Part shown: positions 1 through 6,851 of the stretch, piece after piece
How the letters are laid out: each line of letters opens with the position of its first letter
Position numbering within the stretch: position 1 is the stretch's first letter
From: an uncultured Flavihumibacter sp.
GTDB taxonomy: Bacteria; Bacteroidota; Bacteroidia; Chitinophagales; Chitinophagaceae
Direction of reading: 5' to 3'
Assembly: GCA_946481605.1 (NCBI GenBank)
Contig: CAMLPA010000068.1
Location: 1 to 11,350 of the forward strand
DNA: 11,350 nt
Made by a program: the position numbers and the translations under genes
The notes under the pieces: model-generated
The model's input: only the letters and a program-made list of their open reading frames with translations
Database searches by the model: none
What the model was told of the DNA's origin: nothing

Positions 1-471
1 GCTTTGCAGGACGTATTCAACCTGAATCTTTTCGGCACGGTACTGCCTTCTATGGTGTTCGGAAAGCACATCGCCGCGGCAGGCGGAGGCAGTATCGTAA
101 ATATTTCGTCGATTGCCGCGCAGCAGGTACTCACGCGTGTTCTGGGCTATTCCCTGGCCAAAGGTGCCGTGGATAATTTCACCCGCTGGATGAGTGTGGA
201 ACTTGCCTTGCGCAAATACAACAATACAAGGGTGAATGCCATCGCCCCGGGCTTTTTCCTGGCCGAACAGAACAGGAAATTGCTCCTGAATGATGATGGA
301 TCACTTACGCCGCGCGGACAAGCCGTTATTTCCAATACGCCGTACGGCAGGTTCGGCAATCCGAACGAACTCACGGGCGCGTTGGTTTGGCTGCTGAGCG
401 ACGCATCTGCCTTCGTAACTGGGGAAATCATCCGTGTGGATGGTGGCTTTGGCGCATGGTCCGGCGTTTAA
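1..471 (+). CDS. SDR-family D-mannonate oxidoreductase (fructuronate reductase), 5' partial
   Basis: This is the C-terminal 156 residues of a classical short-chain dehydrogenase; the N-terminal Rossmann part with the TGxxxGxG motif lies off the window, roughly 115 residues if the family length of about 270 holds. Seen: catalytic Asn at residue 9 of the fragment, Ser37 in an NISS motif, and Tyr50/Lys54 as YSLAK, spaced 13 from Ser to Tyr as in the family. NAIAPGFF follows, and the end VDGGFGAWSGV resembles Bacteroidota SDRs annotated as D-mannonate oxidoreductase. The likely role is reduction of D-fructuronate to D-mannonate with NAD(P)H in the cytoplasm. It replaces the unrelated long-chain UxuB of E. 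coli, so I give no symbol. The next genes are uxuA (68 bp downstream) and uxaC, the pathway steps on either side of this reaction, which supports the call. Cofactor and exact substrate are inferred. Another SDR function is possible but less likely here. Confidence 0.85.
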   Translation, partial: ALQDVFNLNLFGTVLPSMVFGKHIAAAGGGSIVNISSIAAQQVLTRVLGYSLAKGAVDNFTRWMSVELALRKYNNTRVNAIAPGFFLAEQNRKLLLNDDGSLTPRGQAVISNTPYGRFGNPNELTGALVWLLSDASAFVTGEIIRVDGGFGAWSGV

Positions 472-539
472 TTCAGCCGGAATCCGTAAATTCCACTACT
501 TCAAATCATCTTATTCATCCATAAATCACGACTTCCATT

Positions 540-1706
540 ATGAAATTTGCACAAACCTGGCGCTGGTTCGGTCCCGGCGACCCCGTTTCTCTCCGCGATG
601 TACGCCAGACAGGCGCCACTGGTATTGTTACCGCACTCCACCAGGTGCCACACGGTGAAGTATGGACTACGGAAGAAATCCGGAAAAGAAAAGAGATGAT
701 CGAAGCCGCAGGACTTACCTGGGATGTGGTGGAAAGTGTGACCATACACGAATCCATCAAAACACATACCGGCGACTATAAAAAATACATCGGTTTCTAC
801 AAAGATTCCCTGCGCAACCTCGCTGCTGAAGGCATTAAAATCGTAACCTACAATTTTATGCCCGTGAACGACTGGACCCGTACCAACCTGGATTATCCCA
901 TGCCCGATGAATCGAAGGCGCTGTATTTTAACTGGGTAGACCTGGCGGTTTTCGATATTTATATTCTGAAAAGAGACAATGCTTCAGACAGCTATCCCGC
1001 TGATATCCTGAAAGAAGCCGAACAGCGCCACGCATCTTATTCCAAAGAACAACTGGAAGAACTCGCGGGCATCGTGATGTTCGGTATTCCCGGCGAAAAG
1101 AAATCGACCGTAGCGGAAATGCGCGAGAAACTGAAGGTGTACGACGGTTTCTCTCATGCCGATTTGCGTGGGAACCTGAAATCATTCCTTTCCGAAATTG
1201 TACCTGTGGCCGATGAACTCGGAATGCAACTTGCCATTCACCCCGATGATCCTCCGTTCGATATTCTGGGTTTGCCCCGTGTAGTGAACAAGCAGGCTGA
1301 TTATGATTATATCCTGGGCGAAGTGCCAGGCGCTTCCAATGGCGTTTGCTTTTGTACCGGTTCTTTGGGCGCCTCTCCGCAGAACGACCTGGTGGATATG
1401 GCCCGGAAAATAGGCGACAAAGTGCATTTTATTCACTTGCGTAATGTGAAGAAAGACGCGCAAGGCAACTTTTTTGAAGATGACCACCTGGGCGGAGACG
1501 TGGACATGTACGCCGTGATGAAGGAACTCCTGAAGATTCAACAAGGTAAACCTGCGCCAATACCATTCCGTCCGGACCACGGACACCAGATGATGGACGA
1601 CCTCACGAAAGTGACGAATCCTGGTTATTCCGCCATTGGAAGGATGCGCGGACTTGCGGAGCTTCGTGGACTGGAACTAGGTATTTGCCGGGAGAACGGC
1701 TGGTAA
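540..1706 (+). CDS. uxuA: Mannonate dehydratase (EC 4.2.1.8)
   Basis: The 388-residue product, close to E. coli UxuA (about 394), dehydrates D-mannonate to 2-keto-3-deoxy-D-gluconate (KDG) in the cytoplasm. It has the UxuA xylose-isomerase-like TIM-barrel pattern: N-terminal QTWRWFGPGDPVSL (residues 4-18), YNFMPVNDWTRT (104-115), HPDDPP (His234), CFCTGSLG (Cys272), FIHLRN (His299) and FRPDHGHQM (Arg344, Asp346, His347), then GYSAIGR (Tyr363). The His/Cys/His/Asp set matches the family's Mn(II) ligands and catalytic region, and nothing looks missing. ATG at 540 is chosen because the conserved WRWFGPGDP motif begins a few residues in. No Shine-Dalgarno sequence is evident, which is normal in Bacteroidota. 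It lies between the SDR mannonate oxidoreductase and uxaC (21 bp downstream), probably in the same transcript. Confidence 0.97.
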   Translation: MKFAQTWRWFGPGDPVSLRDVRQTGATGIVTALHQVPHGEVWTTEEIRKRKEMIEAAGLTWDVVESVTIHESIKTHTGDYKKYIGFYKDSLRNLAAEGIKIVTYNFMPVNDWTRTNLDYPMPDESKALYFNWVDLAVFDIYILKRDNASDSYPADILKEAEQRHASYSKEQLEELAGIVMFGIPGEKKSTVAEMREKLKVYDGFSHADLRGNLKSFLSEIVPVADELGMQLAIHPDDPPFDILGLPRVVNKQADYDYILGEVPGASNGVCFCTGSLGASPQNDLVDMARKIGDKVHFIHLRNVKKDAQGNFFEDDHLGGDVDMYAVMKELLKIQQGKPAPIPFRPDHGHQMMDDLTKVTNPGYSAIGRMRGLAELRGLELGICRENGW

Positions 1707-1727
1707 TTCACGCTAAAAATAACGAAC

Positions 1728-3149
1728 ATGCAAGCCACTGATATGATGCAGGAAGGGAAACCTTTCCTGCATCCCGATTTTCTGCTGGAATCGAAATTAG
1801 CTTCCGAACTGTACCACGATGTGGCGGCGGATATGCCCATCATCGATTACCACAACCATCTTTCACCCGCTGATGTGGCCAACAACAGGCGCTTCGGGAA
1901 CATGACGGAAATCTGGTTGCATGGCGACCACTATAAATGGCGGGCCATGCGGGCGAATGGGATCAATGAGACATTCATCACCGGTAAAAGTTCAGATCAG
2001 GAGAAGTTCAGGCACTGGGCCGCTACCGTGCCACGTACCCTGCGCAACCCGCTGTACCATTGGTCGCACCTCGAATTGCTGAACCCTTTCGGTATAAATG
2101 AATTGCTCAATGCCGCCAATGCCGATGCGGTTTATAACCGTTGCAACGAAGTTTTGAAAGATTTTCCCGTTCAAACACTACTGGATCATTATAAAGTAAG
2201 CTGGTTGTGCACCACCGATCATCCGCTGGATGACCTGGCGTTTCACCAGAAGGCTGAAGCGGCAATTCCCGGTAAAATGTTGCCAGGTTTTCGTCCCGAT
2301 GCCCTGCTGGACTTTAGTACTCCATTAAAATTCACCGCTTCAAAAGAAGGGTTGGAAAAGGCAACGGGAAAGGATATCCGTAATCTGGCAGATTATATCG
2401 ATGCTTTCCTGCAGCGTGTACAATATTTCCACGACAATGGCTGTCGCATCAGCGACCATGGTTTCGGCGCCATGCCACAGTTGGCGAACGATGCGGCTGG
2501 TCTGGATAAAGCTTTTACGCAGTTGCAAGAAGGTAAAACGATCAGTGCCGATCAGGCCGATCAGCTCCGTGGGTTGATCCTCCTGGAATTGTGCCGCAAA
2601 TACCACCAATTGGGCTGGGTGCAACAATTTCATGTAGGCGCCATCCGCAACAACAATACACGTTTGGGCACATTATTGGGTGCTGATGCGGGAACGGATT
2701 CCATCCACGATCTCCCGCAGGCGGAGAGAATGGCCGCGTTTCTCAACCAATTGGATACGAGCAATCAACTGGCGCGTACGGTTATCTATAACCTGAATCC
2801 CGCTGATAATGCGGTTTTCGCGACCATGGCCGGCAACTTCCAGGACGGCAGCATTCCAGGGAAAATACAATGGGGGGCGGCCTGGTGGTTCCTTGACCAG
2901 AAAGATGGTATGGAGGAGCAGTTCAAAGTATTGTCGAATATGGGACTGGCAAGCCGGTTCATCGGGATGCTCACCGATAGCAGAAGTTTTCTTTCCTTCT
3001 CCCGCCATGAATATTTCAGAAGAATACTCTGTAATTTACTGGCAGATGATGTGTTGAAAGGACTGATTCCTTCCGATAAGCAGATGCTGAAAGAACTGAT
3101 CCGGGGCATCTGTTATGAAAATGCGCGGGAATATTTTTCTAAAGAATAA
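1728..3149 (+). CDS. uxaC: Glucuronate (uronate) isomerase (EC 5.3.1.12)
   Basis: The 473-residue product, against about 470 in E. coli, isomerises D-glucuronate to D-fructuronate; the family also converts D-galacturonate to D-tagaturonate. It belongs to the amidohydrolase-like TIM-barrel superfamily. Seen: FLHPDFLLES near the N-terminus, the metal-binding HxH in DYHNHLSP (His42, His44), IWLHGDHYKWRAMRANG, ATVPRTLRNPLYHWSHLEL, FHVGAIRNNNTRLG near residue 300, and LTDSRSFLSFSRHEYFRR from about 414. All are family signatures and collinear with the E. coli enzyme. ATG at 1728 is used; in-frame ATGs at 1743 and 1746 are equally possible because the conserved region only starts at about residue 12. 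It is the last gene of the glucuronate branch; a 144-bp regulatory gap follows. Since uxaA/uxaB are not nearby, glucuronate is the substrate best supported by context. Confidence 0.97.
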   Translation: MQATDMMQEGKPFLHPDFLLESKLASELYHDVAADMPIIDYHNHLSPADVANNRRFGNMTEIWLHGDHYKWRAMRANGINETFITGKSSDQEKFRHWAATVPRTLRNPLYHWSHLELLNPFGINELLNAANADAVYNRCNEVLKDFPVQTLLDHYKVSWLCTTDHPLDDLAFHQKAEAAIPGKMLPGFRPDALLDFSTPLKFTASKEGLEKATGKDIRNLADYIDAFLQRVQYFHDNGCRISDHGFGAMPQLANDAAGLDKAFTQLQEGKTISADQADQLRGLILLELCRKYHQLGWVQQFHVGAIRNNNTRLGTLLGADAGTDSIHDLPQAERMAAFLNQLDTSNQLARTVIYNLNPADNAVFATMAGNFQDGSIPGKIQWGAAWWFLDQKDGMEEQFKVLSNMGLASRFIGMLTDSRSFLSFSRHEYFRRILCNLLADDVLKGLIPSDKQMLKELIRGICYENAREYFSKE

Positions 3150-3154
3150 TAAGG

Positions 3155-3170
3155 TTGGAAACGTTTTCAA
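3155..3170. promoter_or_regulatory. Putative LacI-family operator upstream of kdgK
   Basis: TTGGAAACGTTTTCAA is a 16-bp palindrome centred on the CpG at 3162/3163, with a single mismatch (G3158 against T3167). The central CpG flanked by A/T tracts is the usual architecture of LacI-family sites. It shares its AAACGTTTTCA core with the perfect palindrome at 5958-5971 before kduI, and a LacI-family gene lies in the operon it would control. Assignment to that regulator is inference. Confidence 0.72.
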
Positions 3171-3182
3171 TTCGTAACTTTC
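3155..3182 (+). promoter_or_regulatory. Candidate Bacteroidota-type promoter of kdgK-kdgA-lacI
   Basis: TTG at 3155-3157 and TAACTTTC at 3175-3182 (7 of 8 to TAnnTTTG) are separated by 17 bases, compatible with the -33/-7 elements of Bacteroidota housekeeping promoters. The operator fills the spacer, which would suit steric repression. A second TAACTTTC lies at 3215-3222 but has no TTG at a suitable distance upstream. The implied leader to the kdgK ATG is about 105 bases. Confidence 0.4.
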
Positions 3183-3293
3183 CAACCTTTACAGCAATTT
3201 TCGATTATAAAATTTAACTTTCAGTCTCTTTTACTGAGAAATTTTCAGAACGGAATTGCCGGAATTTTACATTTACTGTTGAACGATCACGCT

Positions 3294-4295
3294 ATGCAAC
3301 CAACTGTATTCTGCTTCGGAGAACCCATGCTCCGGATCATGCCCGATGCGCAAAGCAGCGCAGCTACTATCTACAAAGGAGGCGCTGAACTGAATGTGGC
3401 CACCGGATTGGCCCGCTGGAACTTTCCAGTTGAATATGTTTCTGCGATGCCCGATAATGCACTGGCAAATCAGTTTATTGGTCTGATGAATGGAAACGGT
3501 ATCGCTACCACATACATGCTCCGAACCGGCGACCGCCTCGGCACCTACTACCTGATGGGAGGAACCGACCTCCGCAACCAGGTGGTGTACGACCGTAAAT
3601 ATTCTTCCTTCGGCATGCTGAAAACAGGACAGTTCAACTGGAACGATATCCTCCAGGAAAATGGATGGCTGCACCTTACCACCATCAATCCTTCATTGTC
3701 CGACGAACTGATGGACGTTTGTATTGAACTCACTTCAGCCGCACAGGCAAAGAACATGCGCATCAGTATCGACCTTAATTTCAGGCCCGCACTCTGGAAG
3801 AACCGGACTATACCGGTGGAGAAATTCAGGCAACTCGTGAAGCCGGTGCACCTGTTGTTCGGGAACATCTGGTCGGCGGAACAACTACTCGGAATCCCCG
3901 TAAAGGCGCAGATTCAGGCAGATAGCGGGATAGATGAAACTGTGGAAGCCGCGGCGCATTGCAGCGCTGAACTGGAAAAGATCATCCCTTCGCTGAAATA
4001 CACGGCATTCAGTTTTCGTTTTACGGAGCAACTGCCGGGCAAATACATGGCCACCATTCATTCTGGTAGTGAATATGCTGTTTCTCAGATTCATTTTATT
4101 GAGGAGATCGTGGACAAAGTGGGCAGTGGCGACAGTTGCATGGCCGGGCTGATCGCCGGGTGCATCAGGGGGAACGAGTTGCAGGAGATCATTGATTTTG
4201 CAGCGGCAGCAGCCGTTTCTAAATTAGGTCAACCAGGCGACTGGAACCTGTGGTCTGCGGAACAAATTGAAAAACTTATTACTAAAGTCGTATAA
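3294..4295 (+). CDS. kdgK: 2-dehydro-3-deoxygluconokinase (KDG kinase, PfkB family)
   Basis: The 333-residue product phosphorylates KDG with ATP to 2-keto-3-deoxy-6-phosphogluconate (KDPG), the point where both uronate branches converge. Ribokinase/PfkB features are seen: FCFGEPMLRIMPD at residues 6-18, the substrate-binding GGAELNVATGLARW (29-42), YDRKYSSF (99-106), SIDLNFRPALW (158-168) typical of KDG kinases, and the anion-hole/catalytic loop VGSGDSCMAG (276-285) with base Asp280. The loop reads GSGD rather than the commoner GAGD, which is a mild variant. ATG at 3294 is preferred; an in-frame TTG at 3279 would add only NDHA-like residues with no family match. The stop is 2 bp before kdgA, indicating translational coupling. 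Probably controlled by the operator at 3155-3170. Confidence 0.95.
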   Translation: MQPTVFCFGEPMLRIMPDAQSSAATIYKGGAELNVATGLARWNFPVEYVSAMPDNALANQFIGLMNGNGIATTYMLRTGDRLGTYYLMGGTDLRNQVVYDRKYSSFGMLKTGQFNWNDILQENGWLHLTTINPSLSDELMDVCIELTSAAQAKNMRISIDLNFRPALWKNRTIPVEKFRQLVKPVHLLFGNIWSAEQLLGIPVKAQIQADSGIDETVEAAAHCSAELEKIIPSLKYTAFSFRFTEQLPGKYMATIHSGSEYAVSQIHFIEEIVDKVGSGDSCMAGLIAGCIRGNELQEIIDFAAAAAVSKLGQPGDWNLWSAEQIEKLITKVV

Positions 4296-4297
4296 CC

Positions 4298-4903
4298 ATG
4301 AACGTTATTGAGCAGATAGAAAAGGACCGGTTGGTGCCAGTATTTTTTGATGCTGATCCCGCAAGGGCCACGGCTGTACTGGAACAATGTTATGCCGCGG
4401 GCATCCGTTCTTTCGAGTTCACCAACAGGGGCGCCAATGCCGCTGAGGTATTTACCATTCTGAAACAGAAAGTGAAAGAATCGATGCCGGGAATGTTCCT
4501 CGGAATCGGTACGATCTGGAATGAGGAAGAAGCCGAACATTTCATTAACCTGGGCGCTGAATTCGTGGTTTCCCCCGTCGTGAACCCCGCCGTGGCCGAT
4601 GCCTGCGCCCGCCATCATATTCCCTGGATGCCCGGTTGCATGACGCCTACCGAAGTATATCAGGCCAAAGTTTCCGGCGCTTCCGTAGTGAAGATATTTC
4701 CGGGAGCAGTAATGGGCCCTGCATTCATCAAATCACTGAAAGCTGTTTTTCCCACCATGAAATTCATGGTAACAGGTGGCGTAACTACAGAACACGATTC
4801 GTTGAAGAAATGGTTTGAAGCGGGTGTTACCGCTGTTGGTATCGGAAAAGAATTGTTGCAGAAAGAAGTGCGTGAAACCTTCGGGTTTATTCAATCCATA
4901 TAA
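4298..4903 (+). CDS. kdgA: KDPG / 4-hydroxy-2-oxoglutarate aldolase (class I)
   Basis: The 201-residue product cleaves KDPG into pyruvate and glyceraldehyde-3-phosphate, the last step of the pathway. Class I Eda-type TIM-barrel motifs appear in order: LVPVFF (12-17), FEFTNRG with the general base Glu40 and phosphate-region Arg44, GIGTIW (69-74), VVSPVVNPAV (90-99), MPGCMTPTEV (111-120), the Schiff-base lysine in VVKIFPG (Lys132), and the phosphate-binding MVTGGV (157-162). Length and residue spacing match E. coli Eda (Glu45, Lys133). The gene starts 2 bp after the kdgK stop and is followed after 11 bp by the LacI-family regulator, so kdgK-kdgA-regulator form one unit. Family members can also split 4-hydroxy-2-oxoglutarate; context makes KDPG the physiological substrate. 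Confidence 0.96.
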   Translation: MNVIEQIEKDRLVPVFFDADPARATAVLEQCYAAGIRSFEFTNRGANAAEVFTILKQKVKESMPGMFLGIGTIWNEEEAEHFINLGAEFVVSPVVNPAVADACARHHIPWMPGCMTPTEVYQAKVSGASVVKIFPGAVMGPAFIKSLKAVFPTMKFMVTGGVTTEHDSLKKWFEAGVTAVGIGKELLQKEVRETFGFIQSI

Positions 4904-4914
4904 AAAAGAACCGC

Positions 4915-5940
4915 TTGCCCAAACAACCCGATAGCACCATACTGGACATTGCCGCGTTGCTGAAACTTTCTCCTGCAACGATTTCCCGTGCGCTGAACAA
5001 CCATCCTTACGTAAAGGAACATACGAGAAAACTGGTTTTGGAAGCCGCTGAAAAACTGGGGTACAGAAGGAATATCCTCGCTTCAGGCTTACGCAACAGG
5101 AAGACGAACACCATCGGGATGATCGTTCCCCGCATCTCCATGTTCTTCCATGCCGCGGTAATTACAGCAGTACAAACAGCGTTGTACAACCACGGATACC
5201 AATTGATCATCAGTCAATCCAACGACGATCCTGCACTGGAGAAAGAACTGCTGGAAACCTTCCATGCCTCAAGGGTGGAAGCGGTGCTGGTGGCCTGTTG
5301 CCTGCAAACAACAGATTTCTCGGTTTTCGATAAACTCAGTAACAATGGTACGCCCGTTCTTTTTTACGACCGCGTTCCAGGAGCAGACGCTGCCGTAAAT
5401 ATGGTGCGAGGAGATGATGTGCGTGGCGGATACCTCGCGGGTAGCCACCTCGTGGAAACAGGATGTAAACGGATCGCGCACATCAGTGGACCCGTTTCCA
5501 GTAATTTATACCGGGACAGAAAAAAAGGATTCCTGCAAGCCATGGAACAGCATGGCGTTCCCGTTCGTGAAACATGGATATTCCACCACGACCTCACGTA
5601 TGCCAACGCCAGAGCCACACTCGAAAAACTTTTCTCCGGCACCGAAGTGCCCGATGGTATTTTCACCGCCAATGATGTAACCGCACTGGCCGTGCTGGAA
5701 TTCGCCAAGGAAAAAGGAATAGCCGTACCAGGCGCACTGAAGATCGTCGGCTATTCCAATGATCCGCGCTCCGCCATCGTGAGTCCTGCCATCACCACCA
5801 TAGAACAGTTTCCCGAACAGGTAGGTGTGATGGCTGGGGAAACCTTACTGGAATTGTTAAACAAAAACACCGGGCATTACCAACAGGTTCATAAAGAAGT
5901 GATTACACCCGTTCAACTGATCCGCAGGATGAGCACCTGA
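4915..5940 (+). CDS. LacI-family transcriptional regulator, likely of uronate catabolism
   Basis: The 341-residue product has LacI/GalR architecture. An N-terminal helix-turn-helix spans about residues 8-27 (TILDIAALLKLSPATISRAL). The hinge follows, with NILASGLR (53-60) supplying the Leu that wedges into the central CpG of operators. The periplasmic-binding-protein-like effector domain runs from about 65 (NTIGMIVPRI) to the end, including GGYLAGSHLVETGCKRIAHISG (split around 171-192), DGIFTANDVTALAVLEFA (247-264) and TTIEQFPEQVG (294-304). The only plausible start is TTG at 4915, preceded by purine-rich AAAAAAGAA; there is no in-frame ATG near the HTH. It most likely represses this locus through the palindromes at 3155-3170 and 5958-5971, thereby autoregulating. 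The inducer is unknown; KDG or a uronate is a reasonable guess. It ends with tandem TGA-TAA. Confidence 0.93.
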   Translation: MPKQPDSTILDIAALLKLSPATISRALNNHPYVKEHTRKLVLEAAEKLGYRRNILASGLRNRKTNTIGMIVPRISMFFHAAVITAVQTALYNHGYQLIISQSNDDPALEKELLETFHASRVEAVLVACCLQTTDFSVFDKLSNNGTPVLFYDRVPGADAAVNMVRGDDVRGGYLAGSHLVETGCKRIAHISGPVSSNLYRDRKKGFLQAMEQHGVPVRETWIFHHDLTYANARATLEKLFSGTEVPDGIFTANDVTALAVLEFAKEKGIAVPGALKIVGYSNDPRSAIVSPAITTIEQFPEQVGVMAGETLLELLNKNTGHYQQVHKEVITPVQLIRRMST

Positions 5941-5957
5941 TAAATGCAGTATTTTTC

Positions 5958-5971
5958 TGAAAACGTTTTCA
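5958..5971. promoter_or_regulatory. Putative LacI-family operator upstream of kduI
   Basis: TGAAAACGTTTTCA is a perfect 14-bp palindrome with a central CpG at 5964/5965, placed 31 bp upstream of the kduI start and 17 bp after the regulator's stop codon. It matches the kdgK-side site at 13 of 14 positions. Binding by the adjacent LacI-family protein is inferred from sequence type and position. Confidence 0.8.
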
Positions 5972-5979
5972 TATTTTTA
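5972..5979 (+). promoter_or_regulatory. Candidate -7 element for kduI-DUF4861-kduD
   Basis: TATTTTTA matches Bacteroidota TAnnTTTG at 7 of 8 positions and directly abuts the operator palindrome, so bound repressor would block it. No clear TTG at -33 is visible (upstream is T-rich), so the call is weak. Confidence 0.35.
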
Positions 5980-6002
5980 CCATCCTTTAAACTTACTACA
6001 AT

Positions 6003-6839
6003 ATGAATTTTGAGAGCAGGTGGGCCATCGGGCCTTCAGAAGCAAAAAAAATGGATACGCAGGCGTTGAGAGCTAACTTTCATATCGGAGGGCTTTTTCA
6101 ACCTGATCAGATCAATATTGTGTTGTCGCATTACGACCGCTTCATCACCGCAGGTATTATGCCGGTAAAAGGAATATTGAAACTGGAAGCGCCGGAAAAC
6201 ATCAAAGCGCCTTATTTCCTGGAAAGAAGGGAACTCGGTCTGATCAATGTAGGTGGAAAAGGAATCGTGACTGCTGATGGCACCACGTATGAGATTGGTT
6301 ACAAAGAAGCGCTGTACCTGGGTAAAGGCATTCAGGAGGTAACATTTGCCTCTGCCGCTGCCGATGCACCCGCTAAGTTCTATATGAATTCCACACCTGC
6401 GCACCAGAGTTATCCTTCCGCGCATATTACCCGTGAAAAAGCGGACATCGTGGAACTGGGCGCGCCGGAAACCGCCAACCACCGCGTCATCAATAAAATG
6501 ATCGTGAACAGTGTAATCCCCACCTGCCAGTTGCAGATTGGTATGACGGAACTGAAATCAGGCAGTGTATGGAACACCATGCCTGCGCATACCCATGACC
6601 GTCGGATGGAAGTATATTTCTATTTTGAAGTACCGGAAAACCAGGCTGTATGTCATTTTATGGGAGAACCCCAGGAAACAAGGCATATCTGGATGCAGAA
6701 CGAGGAAGCGGTGATTTCTCCCAACTGGTCCATCCATTCCGGAGCGGGTACTTCCAATTATACCTTCATCTGGGGTATGGCAGGGGAGAACCTTGATTAT
6801 GGTGATATGGACCATTGCAAGATCACTGAACTCAGATAA
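6003..6839 (+). CDS. kduI: 5-dehydro-4-deoxy-D-glucuronate isomerase (DKI isomerase)
   Basis: The 278-residue product, the same length as E. coli KduI, isomerises 5-keto-4-deoxyuronate (from unsaturated uronic acids freed by pectate or other polyuronate lyases) to 3-deoxy-D-glycero-2,5-hexodiulosonate in the cytoplasm. The cupin-type fold signatures are clear: IMPVKG (52-57), YFLERRELGLINVGG (71-85), YLGKG (105-109), AKFYMNSTPAHQSYP (124-138), NTMPAHTHDRRMEVYFYF (191-208) and QETRHIWM (224-231), then ISPNWSIHSG (238-247). The Zn ligands His196, His198, Glu203 and His245 fall at the same numbers as in the E. coli enzyme. It begins a probable three-gene operon with the DUF4861-like lipoprotein (12 bp downstream) and kduD, behind the operator at 5958-5971. 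Confidence 0.97.
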   Translation: MNFESRWAIGPSEAKKMDTQALRANFHIGGLFQPDQINIVLSHYDRFITAGIMPVKGILKLEAPENIKAPYFLERRELGLINVGGKGIVTADGTTYEIGYKEALYLGKGIQEVTFASAAADAPAKFYMNSTPAHQSYPSAHITREKADIVELGAPETANHRVINKMIVNSVIPTCQLQIGMTELKSGSVWNTMPAHTHDRRMEVYFYFEVPENQAVCHFMGEPQETRHIWMQNEEAVISPNWSIHSGAGTSNYTFIWGMAGENLDYGDMDHCKITELR

Positions 6840-6851
6840 ATACATGCATAT

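Larger units (their letters stand above)
3151..3189. repeat. 11-bp perfect inverted repeat (hairpin) after uxaC
   Basis: AAGGTTGGAAA (3151-3161) is exactly mirrored by TTTCCAACCTT (3179-3189), leaving a 17-base loop. It begins two bases after the uxaC stop codon. In RNA it could terminate or attenuate the upstream transcript, but there is no T-run after the right arm (TACAGCAATTTT), so it is not a textbook intrinsic terminator. The left arm overlaps the LacI-type operator and the right arm overlaps a candidate -7 box, so it may be a DNA-level regulatory palindrome instead. Confidence 0.6.

Noticed and set aside
472..539. Possible promoter or operator before uxuA
   Set aside because: The 68-bp gap has no palindrome like the two LacI-type sites and no convincing -33/-7 pair, so read-through from the upstream SDR gene is more likely.
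3279..3293. TTG at 3279 as the start of kdgK
   Set aside because: The five added residues have no family match, and an ATG at 3294 sits just before the conserved FCFGEPM motif.
5958..5971. CcpA cre site (catabolite repression as in Firmicutes)
   Set aside because: The palindrome does resemble a cre site, but CcpA/HPr-Ser control is not a Bacteroidota system and a LacI-family gene lies directly beside it, which is the simpler explanation.
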